The notes under the pieces were generated by a model. It had not been told where the DNA came from. It ran no database searches and saw nothing but the letters and a program-made list of their open reading frames with translations. This document shows, piece after piece, positions 27,382 to 35,217 of a DNA stretch of 64,000 nt. The stretch lies in contig CAXBGS010000003.1 of the NCBI GenBank assembly GCA_963975425.1, forward strand, positions 434,001 to 498,000, in the 5' to 3' direction. The position numbers and the translations under genes are program-made. Source of the stretch: CAXBGS01 sp963975425 (lineage in GTDB: Bacteria > Planctomycetota > Planctomycetia > Pirellulales > Pirellulaceae). Within the stretch, counting starts at the first letter, position 1, and every line of letters starts with the position of its first letter.

Positions 27382-29884
27382 CACGGTTCCATTGAAAGTA
27401 AAGAAAGGGTCGACTGCGAACGACGCCCAACACCAAGTCGGCAAAACGAAAACCGTCTGCCTCTGTCGCGGCGATGATCTCTTCAACGCTGCACTCATCA
27501 TAGGGCGTCAATTCGCGTCCGAGGGCATACGTCATCAACCGACGCGTGACGGTTTTGGCAAAAGCGACCTTTTCGCTGCGCGCTAACATTTGGCTTAATT
27601 CGGCGGCACCGTTGAATCGCCGTCCGCCGGGCAGTTCACCGTTGGCGTCGATCGGATCCTTGCCATCGGCTTCACGGTACTGCCCGATCGCATCGTAAAC
27701 TTCCAATCCGAACCCAAGCTGATCCATCACACGATGGCAAGCGGAACATGCGGGACTTGCTCGGTGCAATTCGAGTTGCTCGCGCAGTGTCATGCCACCG
27801 TCGCTTCCCTCGGACTGTTCCAGTTCGGGCACGCCTGGCGGTGGATCGGGCGGCGGCGTCCCCAAGACGTTTTCGAGAATCCATTTGCCACGCATCACGG
27901 GTGATGTACGAGTCGGGTTGCTTGTCAGCGTCAGCACGCTGGCGTGCGATAACACGCCTCGCCGAGGCGTTTGCGCCAACGAGACTTTGACAAAGTCCTC
28001 CGCGGACATTTCCTGCGAATTCTTGCCTGCCATTGGGATCCCGTAGTGGCCGGCGAGTCGCTGGTCGACAAACGAATAATCAGCCGTCAGCAACTCGTTT
28101 AGCGGCAAATTGTTTCGAGCGACGTGCATGAACAGCAACTCCGTTTCTCGCCGCATTGCGGCGGCCAACTCATCTTCAAAATTGGTGAATTGCTCGGTAT
28201 CCGCTTCATGCACGTCAAGGTTACGCAGCCCCAACCACTGCGAGGCAAACTGTGTCGCGAGCGAATCAGCACGGTTGTCTGCAATCATGCGTTTGACATG
28301 TGACGCGATGCCCTTGTCATTCAACTTGCCTTTCTCTGCGTCACGCAAGAGCGTTTCGTCCGGCAAACTGCTCCACAAAAAGTACGACAGTCGCGTTGCC
28401 AATTGAAACGGGTCCAGTGGAACACTGCCGTCACTCTCGGGCGTGGATTCCGCGCTGGGCGTTTCAACCCGGTACAGGAAATTCGGCGAGACCAGAACCG
28501 CTGAAATTGCGATCTGCAGCCCCCGATAAAAGGATTCGCCACGCTCGGTCGCATCGACGACCAATTTCACATAAGGCCTTACGTCTTCGTCGACGACAGG
28601 CCGTCGGAAGGCGCGCCGCAGTAACGGACGCAAACACTCGGCGGCCGACTTGTTGACGTCCACCCAGCGCCCGTCCTTTTGTCGCGGCAAATCGCGGATC
28701 AGTTTGTCTTGGCCTGCAGGCAGCTCATCACGCCGCGGACGGATCGGCCCAGAAACGGCAAGCCGCCGAATCATCAATGAATAATGGTCTTCGTCAACAT
28801 CACCGGACACCTGCAACGCGGTCTTTGTTTTTTCTCGGCCCAGCGCTAACCGTTCCGGCGTCAGTTGATCGATCCGATCGAAACGCGTCGTTCCCACCTC
28901 ATACGGTTCATCGTCCGGAATTTTGCTCAGGATGAAACGGTGCTCACCGGGTTCCAGTTCAAGCGTTACCGCTTCGTAATCGTTGCTCCCGCCGCCGCCA
29001 AAATGACGCAGAGTCACGACCGCACGCAGCAAACCGGTTTGGTCGTAAAGTCCGACAGTCGACAGCGTGTGATGACGTCGACCGTTGCCGCCATAGATAC
29101 CGAATCGATACTCGCCGCGACGTGGCACACTGAATTCGGTCCAGACGTAAGAACCCGGCGCGAGGTATCGACCGAAGAATCGACCCGTTTGGCTGTCCCC
29201 TTCGACCAACAGTTTTTCACTACTGCGATCCACATCCGCTTTCGGCAACGAATCCGGATCGACGATCACCTGCGACGCGACGTATTCTGCCGCCGAGAAG
29301 TATTTCTCCATCAACATCGGTGACAACGTCAGCAAGTCGCCGTTGTTATCAAACCCGGCGCCGACTTCGTCCGATGGAAACGCATCGGCGGGCTGCAAAT
29401 CGATTCCGAATAAATCTCGAACCGAATGGTTGTACTCGGCGCGGTTCAATCGCCGCGCCGTCACCTTGCCGGGGCGCGGTCGCGTATCACACGATACGGC
29501 GTACAGCGTGTGGTCCAGCGCCATCACTAACCGTTTCCGCTGCTGCTCAGTCAGCGTCTCGGCATCATCGGGTGGCATTGCTCCGAAGCGAACCATTTCG
29601 AGAACTCGCTGCATCGACCCGGTAGATTCTGAGACCCCGTCGATCGTCGCAAACGATGAAAGATCCAGTTCGGCTTCGGCGTTGTCGCTGCTGTGACAGT
29701 CCAAACAGAATTGCTGGATCAGCGGCCAACCCTCTTCGCTCCATTTCGATTCGATTGATGCATCAACCACCGACGTATCGGCGGCCAAGCAGGACGCCGT
29801 AGCAACGACGGCCGATGTAACCATCAGCCCGGTGACTTGCACCAGCGCTGCGGCGGGTCGGAAAGAATACGCAGATCGATTCAA
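27368..29884 (-). CDS. DUF1587/DUF1592/DUF1588/DUF1585 planctomycete cytochrome-like protein
   Basis: 838 residues, exported. The N-terminus has a signal-like hydrophobic stretch, then a haem-type CxxCH ('FCLDCHSS') as in PSD1/planctomycete cytochrome c domains. DUF1587 follows ('TARRLNRAEYNHSVRDLFG'), a carbohydrate-binding-like insert ('RRGEYRFGIYGGNGRRHH'), then DUF1592 ('ISAVLVSPNFLYRVE', 'FQLATRLSYFLWSSLPDETL'), DUF1588 ('RRGVLSHASVLTLTSNPTRT', with a second CxxCH in 'SPACSACHRVMD') and DUF1585 at the end. The likely role is a periplasmic redox protein working with the DUF1552 partner encoded downstream. Confidence 0.88.
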   Translation of the reverse strand: MNRSAYSFRPAAALVQVTGLMVTSAVVATASCLAADTSVVDASIESKWSEEGWPLIQQFCLDCHSSDNAEAELDLSSFATIDGVSESTGSMQRVLEMVRFGAMPPDDAETLTEQQRKRLVMALDHTLYAVSCDTRPRPGKVTARRLNRAEYNHSVRDLFGIDLQPADAFPSDEVGAGFDNNGDLLTLSPMLMEKYFSAAEYVASQVIVDPDSLPKADVDRSSEKLLVEGDSQTGRFFGRYLAPGSYVWTEFSVPRRGEYRFGIYGGNGRRHHTLSTVGLYDQTGLLRAVVTLRHFGGGGSNDYEAVTLELEPGEHRFILSKIPDDEPYEVGTTRFDRIDQLTPERLALGREKTKTALQVSGDVDEDHYSLMIRRLAVSGPIRPRRDELPAGQDKLIRDLPRQKDGRWVDVNKSAAECLRPLLRRAFRRPVVDEDVRPYVKLVVDATERGESFYRGLQIAISAVLVSPNFLYRVETPSAESTPESDGSVPLDPFQLATRLSYFLWSSLPDETLLRDAEKGKLNDKGIASHVKRMIADNRADSLATQFASQWLGLRNLDVHEADTEQFTNFEDELAAAMRRETELLFMHVARNNLPLNELLTADYSFVDQRLAGHYGIPMAGKNSQEMSAEDFVKVSLAQTPRRGVLSHASVLTLTSNPTRTSPVMRGKWILENVLGTPPPDPPPGVPELEQSEGSDGGMTLREQLELHRASPACSACHRVMDQLGFGLEVYDAIGQYREADGKDPIDANGELPGGRRFNGAAELSQMLARSEKVAFAKTVTRRLMTYALGRELTPYDECSVEEIIAATEADGFRFADLVLGVVRSRPFLYFQWNRDESS

Positions 29885-30097
29885 CGATAGAATTTCTTAA
29901 GCGAGGCGGGATCTAACATTGCCCAGGGCTGCGGCAAGGAATCACGCCACGAGCCAGGAAAAATGTTGTAGGCAGGATTATGGGAGGGCAGGCCGGGGTC
30001 GGCGGTTCAGCTTGGCCGTGCACCGGCACGCGGTGCAGCCCTCCACTATAGAATACCGACGAAATCACACCAGAGAAAACAAACAGTGAACGCAAGT

Positions 30098-30505
30098 TCA
30101 CTCGAATGTCGTCAGCAAGTCCGCAGGAATGCGCGACGGTCGACCTTCTCGGTCAATACAAGCGATCACAGACTCCGCTTCGACGATCAAATCGCCGTCT
30201 CGTCGGATGATGTACTGGTGTCGCATTCGGACCTTACGGATTTCCACAACGCGGGTCTGCAGTTGCAACAGATCATCGAATTCGGCCGCTGCGTGGTACT
30301 TAATGCTCATTTCCGCCACCACAAGCATCAATCCAGAGTCTTCTAAGTGCTTGTAACTGACACCGGCCGAACGGAGCATCTCGACCCGCCCGCGCTCGAA
30401 GTAATTCAAATAGTTGCCGTGATGAACGCGTCGTTGGCCGTCCGTTTCCTGGTAAGCAACGCGGATTTCCAGTTCGTGTAGTTTGTTTGACAACGTGCTT
30501 GGCAT
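30098..30505 (-). CDS. Acyl-CoA thioesterase, YbgC/4HBT hot-dog family
   Basis: 135 residues with a single hot-dog domain. 'IRVAYQETDGQRRVHHGNYL' corresponds to the YbgC signature in which the Asp (here in ETD) is catalytic, and 'NYFERGRVEMLRSAG' is the following helix. Hydrolyses small acyl-CoAs in this family; in many bacteria ybgC sits with tol-pal, but not here. The ATG at 30505 gives the usual N-terminus; the open frame upstream is not domain-like. It diverges from the ACT gene across 143 bp. Confidence 0.85.
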   Translation of the reverse strand: MPSTLSNKLHELEIRVAYQETDGQRRVHHGNYLNYFERGRVEMLRSAGVSYKHLEDSGLMLVVAEMSIKYHAAAEFDDLLQLQTRVVEIRKVRMRHQYIIRRDGDLIVEAESVIACIDREGRPSRIPADLLTTFE

Positions 30506-30648
30506 CACTGAGATCGCGGACTTTGAATTGCCTGCAAGGCGAACGAAGCCTACACTTGCCGCTTCACAGAGGCCATAGAGGACTTCCGCCCCGGCATCGA
30601 AAGACGGAACGCCACGGTCGTATCCACGCATTTCAAGAAGAATTAGCG

Positions 30649-31152
30649 ATGAGTTTTGGTGAGGATTCTGGTACCGCCTTTCAAACCATGCGAGGCCGCA
30701 ACTTTCCGGCCATCCGCCAGTTCACGATCTTTCTGGAAAATCGTGTTGGTCAGTTGCTGGAGGTGCTCAAGCGATTCGAAGGCACCGGCATCCGCGTCGT
30801 TGCGTTGTCGATCAATGACGCGGCCGAATGTGCGTTCGTCCGCTTTCTCGTCAGTGACGCCGACCGTGGCCGAGAAATCCTCGAACGCAGCGGGCTGGCC
30901 ATCATCGAAACCGACCTGATCGGCGTCGAACTGCCTCCCGGACCACAACCGCTATTGCGAGTTTGCACCGCGCTGCTGCAGTCGGAACTGAACATCATCC
31001 AGGCTTATCCATTGATCATCCGCCCCAACGGTAATCCCGCAGTGGCCTTGATGGTCGACAACATCGAATCGGCGATGGTCACCCTGGATGAAAAAGGGTT
31101 CACAATCATCACCGAAGGCGACCTGGAAGACGATCCGACGACAAACCAATAG
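30649..31152 (+). CDS. Tandem ACT-domain regulatory protein
   Basis: 167 residues with two ACT domains: 'FPAIRQFTIFLENRVGQLLE' opens the first, 'LLRVCTALLQSELNIIQAYP' the second. ACT domains bind amino acids and tune metabolic enzymes. Without a fused catalytic part, this resembles small stand-alone ACT proteins and could act as a sensor; the partner is not nearby. The ATG at 30649 is preceded by an AAGAAGAA purine run. Confidence 0.75.
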   Translation: MSFGEDSGTAFQTMRGRNFPAIRQFTIFLENRVGQLLEVLKRFEGTGIRVVALSINDAAECAFVRFLVSDADRGREILERSGLAIIETDLIGVELPPGPQPLLRVCTALLQSELNIIQAYPLIIRPNGNPAVALMVDNIESAMVTLDEKGFTIITEGDLEDDPTTNQ

Positions 31153-31163
31153 AGCTGGCCACG

Positions 31164-31199
31164 GACCAGTCGCCGGCAACCAACCCGTCGCCGGCAGCG
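31164..31199. repeat. Degenerate tandem duplication, 18-bp unit, 2 copies
   Basis: GACCAGTCGCCGGCAACC then AACCCGTCGCCGGCAGCG, starting 11 bp after the ACT gene stop. Confidence 0.7.
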
Positions 31200-31280
31200 G
31201 TCTCATGCGATCGACGAATCTAGCGCCACGAGTCCACCGCCACGGGGCGTCTTCTTTTCAAACGAGGGTCATTGCGATCC

Positions 31281-31340
31281 AGGCCCGCCGAAGCAGGCCC
31301 AGTGAATTAGGCCCAGTCAAGCAGGCCCAGTGTGTCCGGC
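31281..31340. repeat. Degenerate tandem array, 14-bp unit, 4 copies
   Basis: Units 31281-31294, 31295-31308, 31309-31322 and 31323-31336 all begin AGGCCC (AGGCCCGCCGAAGC, AGGCCCAGTGAATT, AGGCCCAGTCAAGC, AGGCCCAGTGTGTC). The array ends a few bases from the stop of the DUF1559 gene on the opposite strand. Confidence 0.9.
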
Positions 31341-31343
31341 CGA

Positions 31344-32546
31344 CTAAAACTCTTCGTCGATAATCTCTTTCGACGCTCGTGTCCCGAGGGCACCCCAAAC
31401 ACCGTAGGGACTTTCAGATCCCGGCACCGATTCATCCATACCACCGAGCCAAACATTGCCGTGGTGGATGTCACCGGCATCGATCGAATCGGTGAAGAAC
31501 TTCACCGCGCCGTCTGCCATCAGCATGTGCGATCCGCCTTGGTGTCGGCTGCTGGTGGACGCGACGCCCGCCGAACTGACCGTATCGGCAAGACACAGTT
31601 CCATGTTCGGTGGACGAATGGTGTTAAACGCGCTGAAGACCGTGGAACCGGATGCCCAGCGATACCCGCGCCCCAGCGCAGGCCCGGCCAGCGTGGGCGG
31701 CGTTCCGTTAACCCAAAACAGCGGACGCACAGGGTCAATCTGTCCATCATGTTCGCAGTGATCGGGTTCGTCGCGAATGTCATCGGCCAATCCCATGTTC
31801 AATGAGGCCGACGTCCGCTTGTCACGATCGCCCAGGTCGGTTGCGATTTCGCCCGCCATGAACGTAAACGCCATGCCATCCAGGATGTCGCGGAACTTCG
31901 TTGTTTGTCTCGGCACGAATATGCCACGGCATGCAGCGCGGGCTTGCTGCGATGTTGCCGATGTGCCCCGAGACAACACATCCATACTGACTTGCGTCGC
32001 CCCATTTTCCATGCGATGAATCGAATCGCCCAAACAAGCGGCATAGTTCGTGCGACCAAAACCGGGCAGACCGATCCCGGGATCGCTGGGACAGCGCAAT
32101 GTCGGGATTTCGCTCTGCCATGGCTTGTATTGATTTTGACTTGTTCGCGGCCCCATCGCCGGCCAGGGCGGCGTTTGCATCATGCCATCGACGCGCTCGG
32201 AATTAGGATTGCTGATCTGTTCCCAAAGTGCTTGTTGCTCAAAGAACGGTGTTGCCGCGACCCAGATCGACAAATCCATCCGATTGGATGTATCCGATGC
32301 GGCTGGTTGGCCGTTGACCCAGGTTCCGCCGCGATGCTGGGGCAATTGGTTGTAAGCGGAATGATAGTTGTGCAGCGCTAAACCGAGTTGTTTGAAATTG
32401 TTGCTGCAGCTCATCCGGCGAGCCGCCTCACGTGCGGCTTGCACGGCCGGCAACAACAAACCGACAAGAACGCCGATGATGGCGATGACCACCAATAATT
32501 CGACCAGTGTGAACGCGCGGCGGCGCGCATGAAAGCGTAAAGACAT
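31344..32546 (-). CDS. DUF1559 pseudopilin-like secreted protein
   Basis: 400 residues. The N-terminus is a type IV prepilin leader: basic 'SLRFHARRRA', then cleavage before Phe in 'FTLVELLVVIAIIGVLVGLL' with Glu at mature position 5. After 'AVQAAREAARRMSCSNNFKQ' comes the long DUF1559 domain, ending with the family H-X(n)-DG signature ('SRHQGGSHMLMADGAVKFF'). These proteins are hugely expanded in planctomycetes and probably sit on the cell surface. The start at 32546 puts only ten residues before the cleavage site, as usual. Confidence 0.92.
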   Translation of the reverse strand: MSLRFHARRRAFTLVELLVVIAIIGVLVGLLLPAVQAAREAARRMSCSNNFKQLGLALHNYHSAYNQLPQHRGGTWVNGQPAASDTSNRMDLSIWVAATPFFEQQALWEQISNPNSERVDGMMQTPPWPAMGPRTSQNQYKPWQSEIPTLRCPSDPGIGLPGFGRTNYAACLGDSIHRMENGATQVSMDVLSRGTSATSQQARAACRGIFVPRQTTKFRDILDGMAFTFMAGEIATDLGDRDKRTSASLNMGLADDIRDEPDHCEHDGQIDPVRPLFWVNGTPPTLAGPALGRGYRWASGSTVFSAFNTIRPPNMELCLADTVSSAGVASTSSRHQGGSHMLMADGAVKFFTDSIDAGDIHHGNVWLGGMDESVPGSESPYGVWGALGTRASKEIIDEEF

Positions 32547-32665
32547 CGTAACAGGCACCTTAAAAAAACAGATTGAATGACCAAAAATACTCTCGCCACG
32601 CGCAGGCACTTTGGCCTTCATCCGCGGCGATTGACCGACAGCACGCTGTCAGCAAAGAAACGGGG

Positions 32666-33304
32666 TCAAACAATCGATGGTGGACCTCGCGCTGGGTCGC
32701 TACCCAACACTTGATCGCGAGGATGCCTGATCGAGGCAAGTCGAAAAACACGACATGCAACCAAGTCGTCGCAAACGGCGGGACGATCTGCAACGCGATC
32801 GGTACATAGCGAACGAGCAGAACAGAGCACACACAAGCCGTCGCAATCCACGACCGGGTGCCCGGGAACGAAACGGGACGGACGCTTAGCATCGTGATCG
32901 CAATACGCAACGTTCTTGCTCGAGACGCTTTCGGTCGAGTCGCCATACGTCGCAGCATTGCCCGTCGCAGCATTGCCCGTCGCGACACTGCCCGCGATCG
33001 ATTTCGAACCCGCGATGGGCTCCGAGGTCTTGGCGTGGCCCCAGTCAGCAAACGTCTCGTGCGAATGACCACAGCACGAGGAACAATCTTGCGGGTCATC
33101 GGCGAACCGCAAACCGGCATCGGCCGGGATGGATTGGATCGGCGAACCGATCAAACTGGTTTCGCAACACGCTGAATCGCCGCCGCCGTGGGCTCCCACA
33201 TGCGAGTGATGGACACTCGCGTGATGGTGATGATGCATCGCCGGCAGCAGCCATCCACCGATGACGTATGCGAAAAGCGCGATGCGGGAGGTCCAATTCA
33301 ACAA
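32666..33304 (-). CDS. His/Cys-rich exported protein, possible metal handling
   Basis: 212 residues with an N-terminal hydrophobic leader ('ALFAYVIGGWLLPAM') followed by a His cluster ('HHHHHASVHHSHVGAH'), then 'DCSSCCGHSHETF' and 'CDGLCVLCSARSLC'. Such clusters bind soft or transition metals. The C-terminus ends 'ARGPPSIV', a tail I associate with small planctomycete metal-related proteins, but I cannot name the family. A 15-bp tandem repeat within the gene encodes 'ATGNAATGNAATYG'. It is transcribed in the same direction as the two lipoprotein genes upstream and the DUF1559 gene downstream. Confidence 0.6.
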   Translation of the reverse strand: MLNWTSRIALFAYVIGGWLLPAMHHHHHASVHHSHVGAHGGGDSACCETSLIGSPIQSIPADAGLRFADDPQDCSSCCGHSHETFADWGHAKTSEPIAGSKSIAGSVATGNAATGNAATYGDSTESVSSKNVAYCDHDAKRPSRFVPGHPVVDCDGLCVLCSARSLCTDRVADRPAVCDDLVACRVFRLASIRHPRDQVLGSDPARGPPSIV

Positions 33305-33663
33305 AGCAGGACGTTGGGTTGCGTTGCGAGTAACAGGTTTAAGCCAATTTTGTTCAGATCAATCTAGAGAGGCGACAAATATTCGACCAGCGACGAAAGA
33401 CCATTTCGCGAAATCTTCATCTGTGTCAATACCGATTTCAAGCTCTGAAAGTCAAGCTCGCTGATTCTCAAGGCTCAAGCGTGCCCCTGTCGGAACGCGA
33501 CCGTCCTGCCGCGCCGGTCTTCGGCATCACGCCCGCCCGATTATACCTGGCAAGCCGCGATTGACACCTTCATTGCCAAGGGCAGACCTTTATTGCCAAG
33601 GGCAGACCGAGCACGACTCGGGCGCCTACTTCAGTAACGCGTGAAACAGCCGTTGAACACGTG
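33305..33663. other. 359-bp spacer inside the His-rich cluster
   Basis: Contains the upstream region of the His/Cys-rich gene and a 20-bp duplication at 33571-33610. No gene seen. Confidence 0.4.
33571..33610. repeat. Tandem duplication, 20-bp unit, 2 copies
   Basis: CATTGCCAAGGGCAGACCTT then TATTGCCAAGGGCAGACCGA, three differences. It lies about 55 bp after the stop of the lipoprotein gene (minus strand). Confidence 0.8.
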
Positions 33664-34215
33664 TCACGAACGCCGAAACACGCCATTTGCGTTGATTTCG
33701 ACCAAATTCACGGTGTCCGAATATTTTCCGGTCCCACGCACCACGACGACGTCGCCTTTTTCGATTCCCAGCAATTCCCGTGCATCTGTGGCCAGCACGT
33801 TTCCGTCGCTATCCAAAATTTTCACGACCACTTTCGGAGCCTTTTCAAGCTTGCGTTTACAAAAGGGACAGTTATCCGCGTGTTCGGGATCGCCCGCTGC
33901 GTGATCTTGATCTGGCAACTCGGACAACATGAACGAGGCTTGGCCCGCCTCGAACGGTTCGTGGTCACCCGCATCGACTCGGCCCACCAAAACGATTGGC
34001 CCCATCTCCGTGTTTGACTCCATCGCCTCCGTCGGTGTCTTGGCACCGGAGGGTTCTGTGGACAAAACGAAGGACGAATCGGCGGTGGCGTTCTTGCCCG
34101 TTTCGCTCGCTTGCTCACAACCGACGATGCCCATGGTGGCGATCAGCAGTGTGAAATAGCCGGCGAATGGCATGCACCTGACACTTGGCCTGATGGCAAA
34201 CGGGAATCGATCCAT
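33664..34215 (-). CDS. Lipoprotein with CxxC motif and OB-like domain
   Basis: 183 residues. A hydrophobic leader ends in lipobox 'GIVGC' (Cys33), so the protein is lipid-anchored. The mature part has a metal-binding-like 'HADNCPFCKRKLEKAP' and a C-terminal strand-rich segment ('LLGIEKGDVVVVRGTGKYS') suggestive of an OB or nucleic-acid-like barrel. The start lies 3 bp after the stop of the His-rich lipoprotein gene, which favours translational coupling and this ATG over the one at 34173. Family not recognised. Confidence 0.65.
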   Translation of the reverse strand: MDRFPFAIRPSVRCMPFAGYFTLLIATMGIVGCEQASETGKNATADSSFVLSTEPSGAKTPTEAMESNTEMGPIVLVGRVDAGDHEPFEAGQASFMLSELPDQDHAAGDPEHADNCPFCKRKLEKAPKVVVKILDSDGNVLATDARELLGIEKGDVVVVRGTGKYSDTVNLVEINANGVFRRS

Positions 34216-34218
34216 TTC

Positions 34219-34833
34219 TCACTCCTTGGTATGGCCGGCATGTTCTTGCAACGTCTTGACCGCCGCGTCGATTGACGCAGCGACTTCGCTGTATTCCTTG
34301 CCGCCGTCAGAATGAAAGGTTTCATCAACGGCGGTGTAGCTATCGAACAGCTCATCGACGGCCACGGTCAGTTCTTCCTTGTGCTCCGCACTTTCACCAC
34401 CGTCCTTGACCAGCGATTCAATGCATCCCAACAGGCGGCCGATCTCGTGAAGTGGACCGTGGGCCGCATCGAGATCATCGGCCTTGAACGCGTCTCGAAT
34501 CGTATTGCGAAGCTGAACCAGTTCGGTCAACGCATCGGCAAGGTTGTCGGGTAATTCTGGCTCATCGAGTGAGACCAAGCTGTCCGCATCGAGTCCCGCC
34601 GCGTCCGCATCGATCGTGGTCGTTGCGCCATGATCGTGGTCATGGTCGCCATGCCCGTGGCCCTCATGATCGTGGCCCTCGTGTTCATGTCCCTCGTGAT
34701 CATGATCGTGGTCATCGTGGCTGGCCGCGGCCGTTTCGTCGGGGCTGTCCGTCGAAGCCGAACCGCCGCAGCCCGCGACAAGGAGACTCGCCGCAACCAT
34801 CGGAACGCTAAATAGGGTGAAGGCCGCACGCAT
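34219..34833 (-). CDS. His/Asp-rich metal-binding-type lipoprotein
   Basis: 204 residues. Leader with lipobox 'LVAGC' (Cys22). Residues about 39-69 are a run of His-Asp/His-Glu-Gly repeats such as 'HDHDHEGHEHEGHDHEG', typical of zinc, nickel or copper sequestration. The rest is helical ('LADALTELVQLRNTIRDAF', 'LHEIGRLLGCIESLV'), like a four-helix bundle. First gene of a same-strand group with the CxxC lipoprotein, the His/Cys-rich protein and the DUF1559 protein, which together look like an envelope metal-buffering set. Exact function unknown. Confidence 0.7.
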   Translation of the reverse strand: MRAAFTLFSVPMVAASLLVAGCGGSASTDSPDETAAASHDDHDHDHEGHEHEGHDHEGHGHGDHDHDHGATTTIDADAAGLDADSLVSLDEPELPDNLADALTELVQLRNTIRDAFKADDLDAAHGPLHEIGRLLGCIESLVKDGGESAEHKEELTVAVDELFDSYTAVDETFHSDGGKEYSEVAASIDAAVKTLQEHAGHTKE

Positions 34834-34900
34834 TGAATTGGCTCACAACAGAGAGAGTGGGGGGATCCAGAAATTTACGAAAGTTGCCTTGCTGGCAGCA

Positions 34901-34990
34901 CAAGTTTCGCCAGCCCGGCAAGCTTCATTAGCCCGGCAAGTCTCCTCGGCTCCGCAAGTTCCTTCGGCTCAGCAAGTTTCGTCGGCAAGT
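34901..34990. repeat. Degenerate tandem array, 18-bp unit, 5 copies
   Basis: Every unit begins CAAG: CAAGTTTCGCCAGCCCGG, CAAGCTTCATTAGCCCGG, CAAGTCTCCTCGGCTCCG, CAAGTTCCTTCGGCTCAG, then a truncated CAAGTTTCGTCGG. Register is preserved while sequence drifts. Confidence 0.92.
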
Positions 34991-35149
34991 TTTTTACGAC
35001 AGAAACCGAGCGAGCAATCGACACCTACGCAGGCGACCGACCGCTGGTTCGCCATCGGCTTGCCTACAAGCATCAGGAAAGCCGCTTGGCCAGACCGCAG
35101 CCCGGCGATGCATGCTTTCGGCAGATGCTCTCGAGCAGACACCGTCACG

Positions 35150-35197
35150 CAGATGCCCAGTTAAGCAGATGTCCAGTTGAGCAGATGCCGCTGGCAA
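35150..35197. repeat. Degenerate tandem array, 16-bp unit, 3 copies
   Basis: CAGATGCCCAGTTAAG, CAGATGTCCAGTTGAG and CAGATGCCGCTGGCAA; related CAGATG/CAGACA words continue to the left from 35121. It ends 20 bp before the typA stop. Confidence 0.85.
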
Positions 35198-35217
35198 CCG
35201 CGAACTCAAACACTGCC

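Larger units (their letters stand above)
34834..35217. other. Repeat-filled spacer between lipoprotein and typA genes
   Basis: Holds two independent tandem arrays (34901-34990 and 35150-35197) and no gene. Promoter of the lipoprotein group and the 3' end of typA lie at its two borders. Confidence 0.5.
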
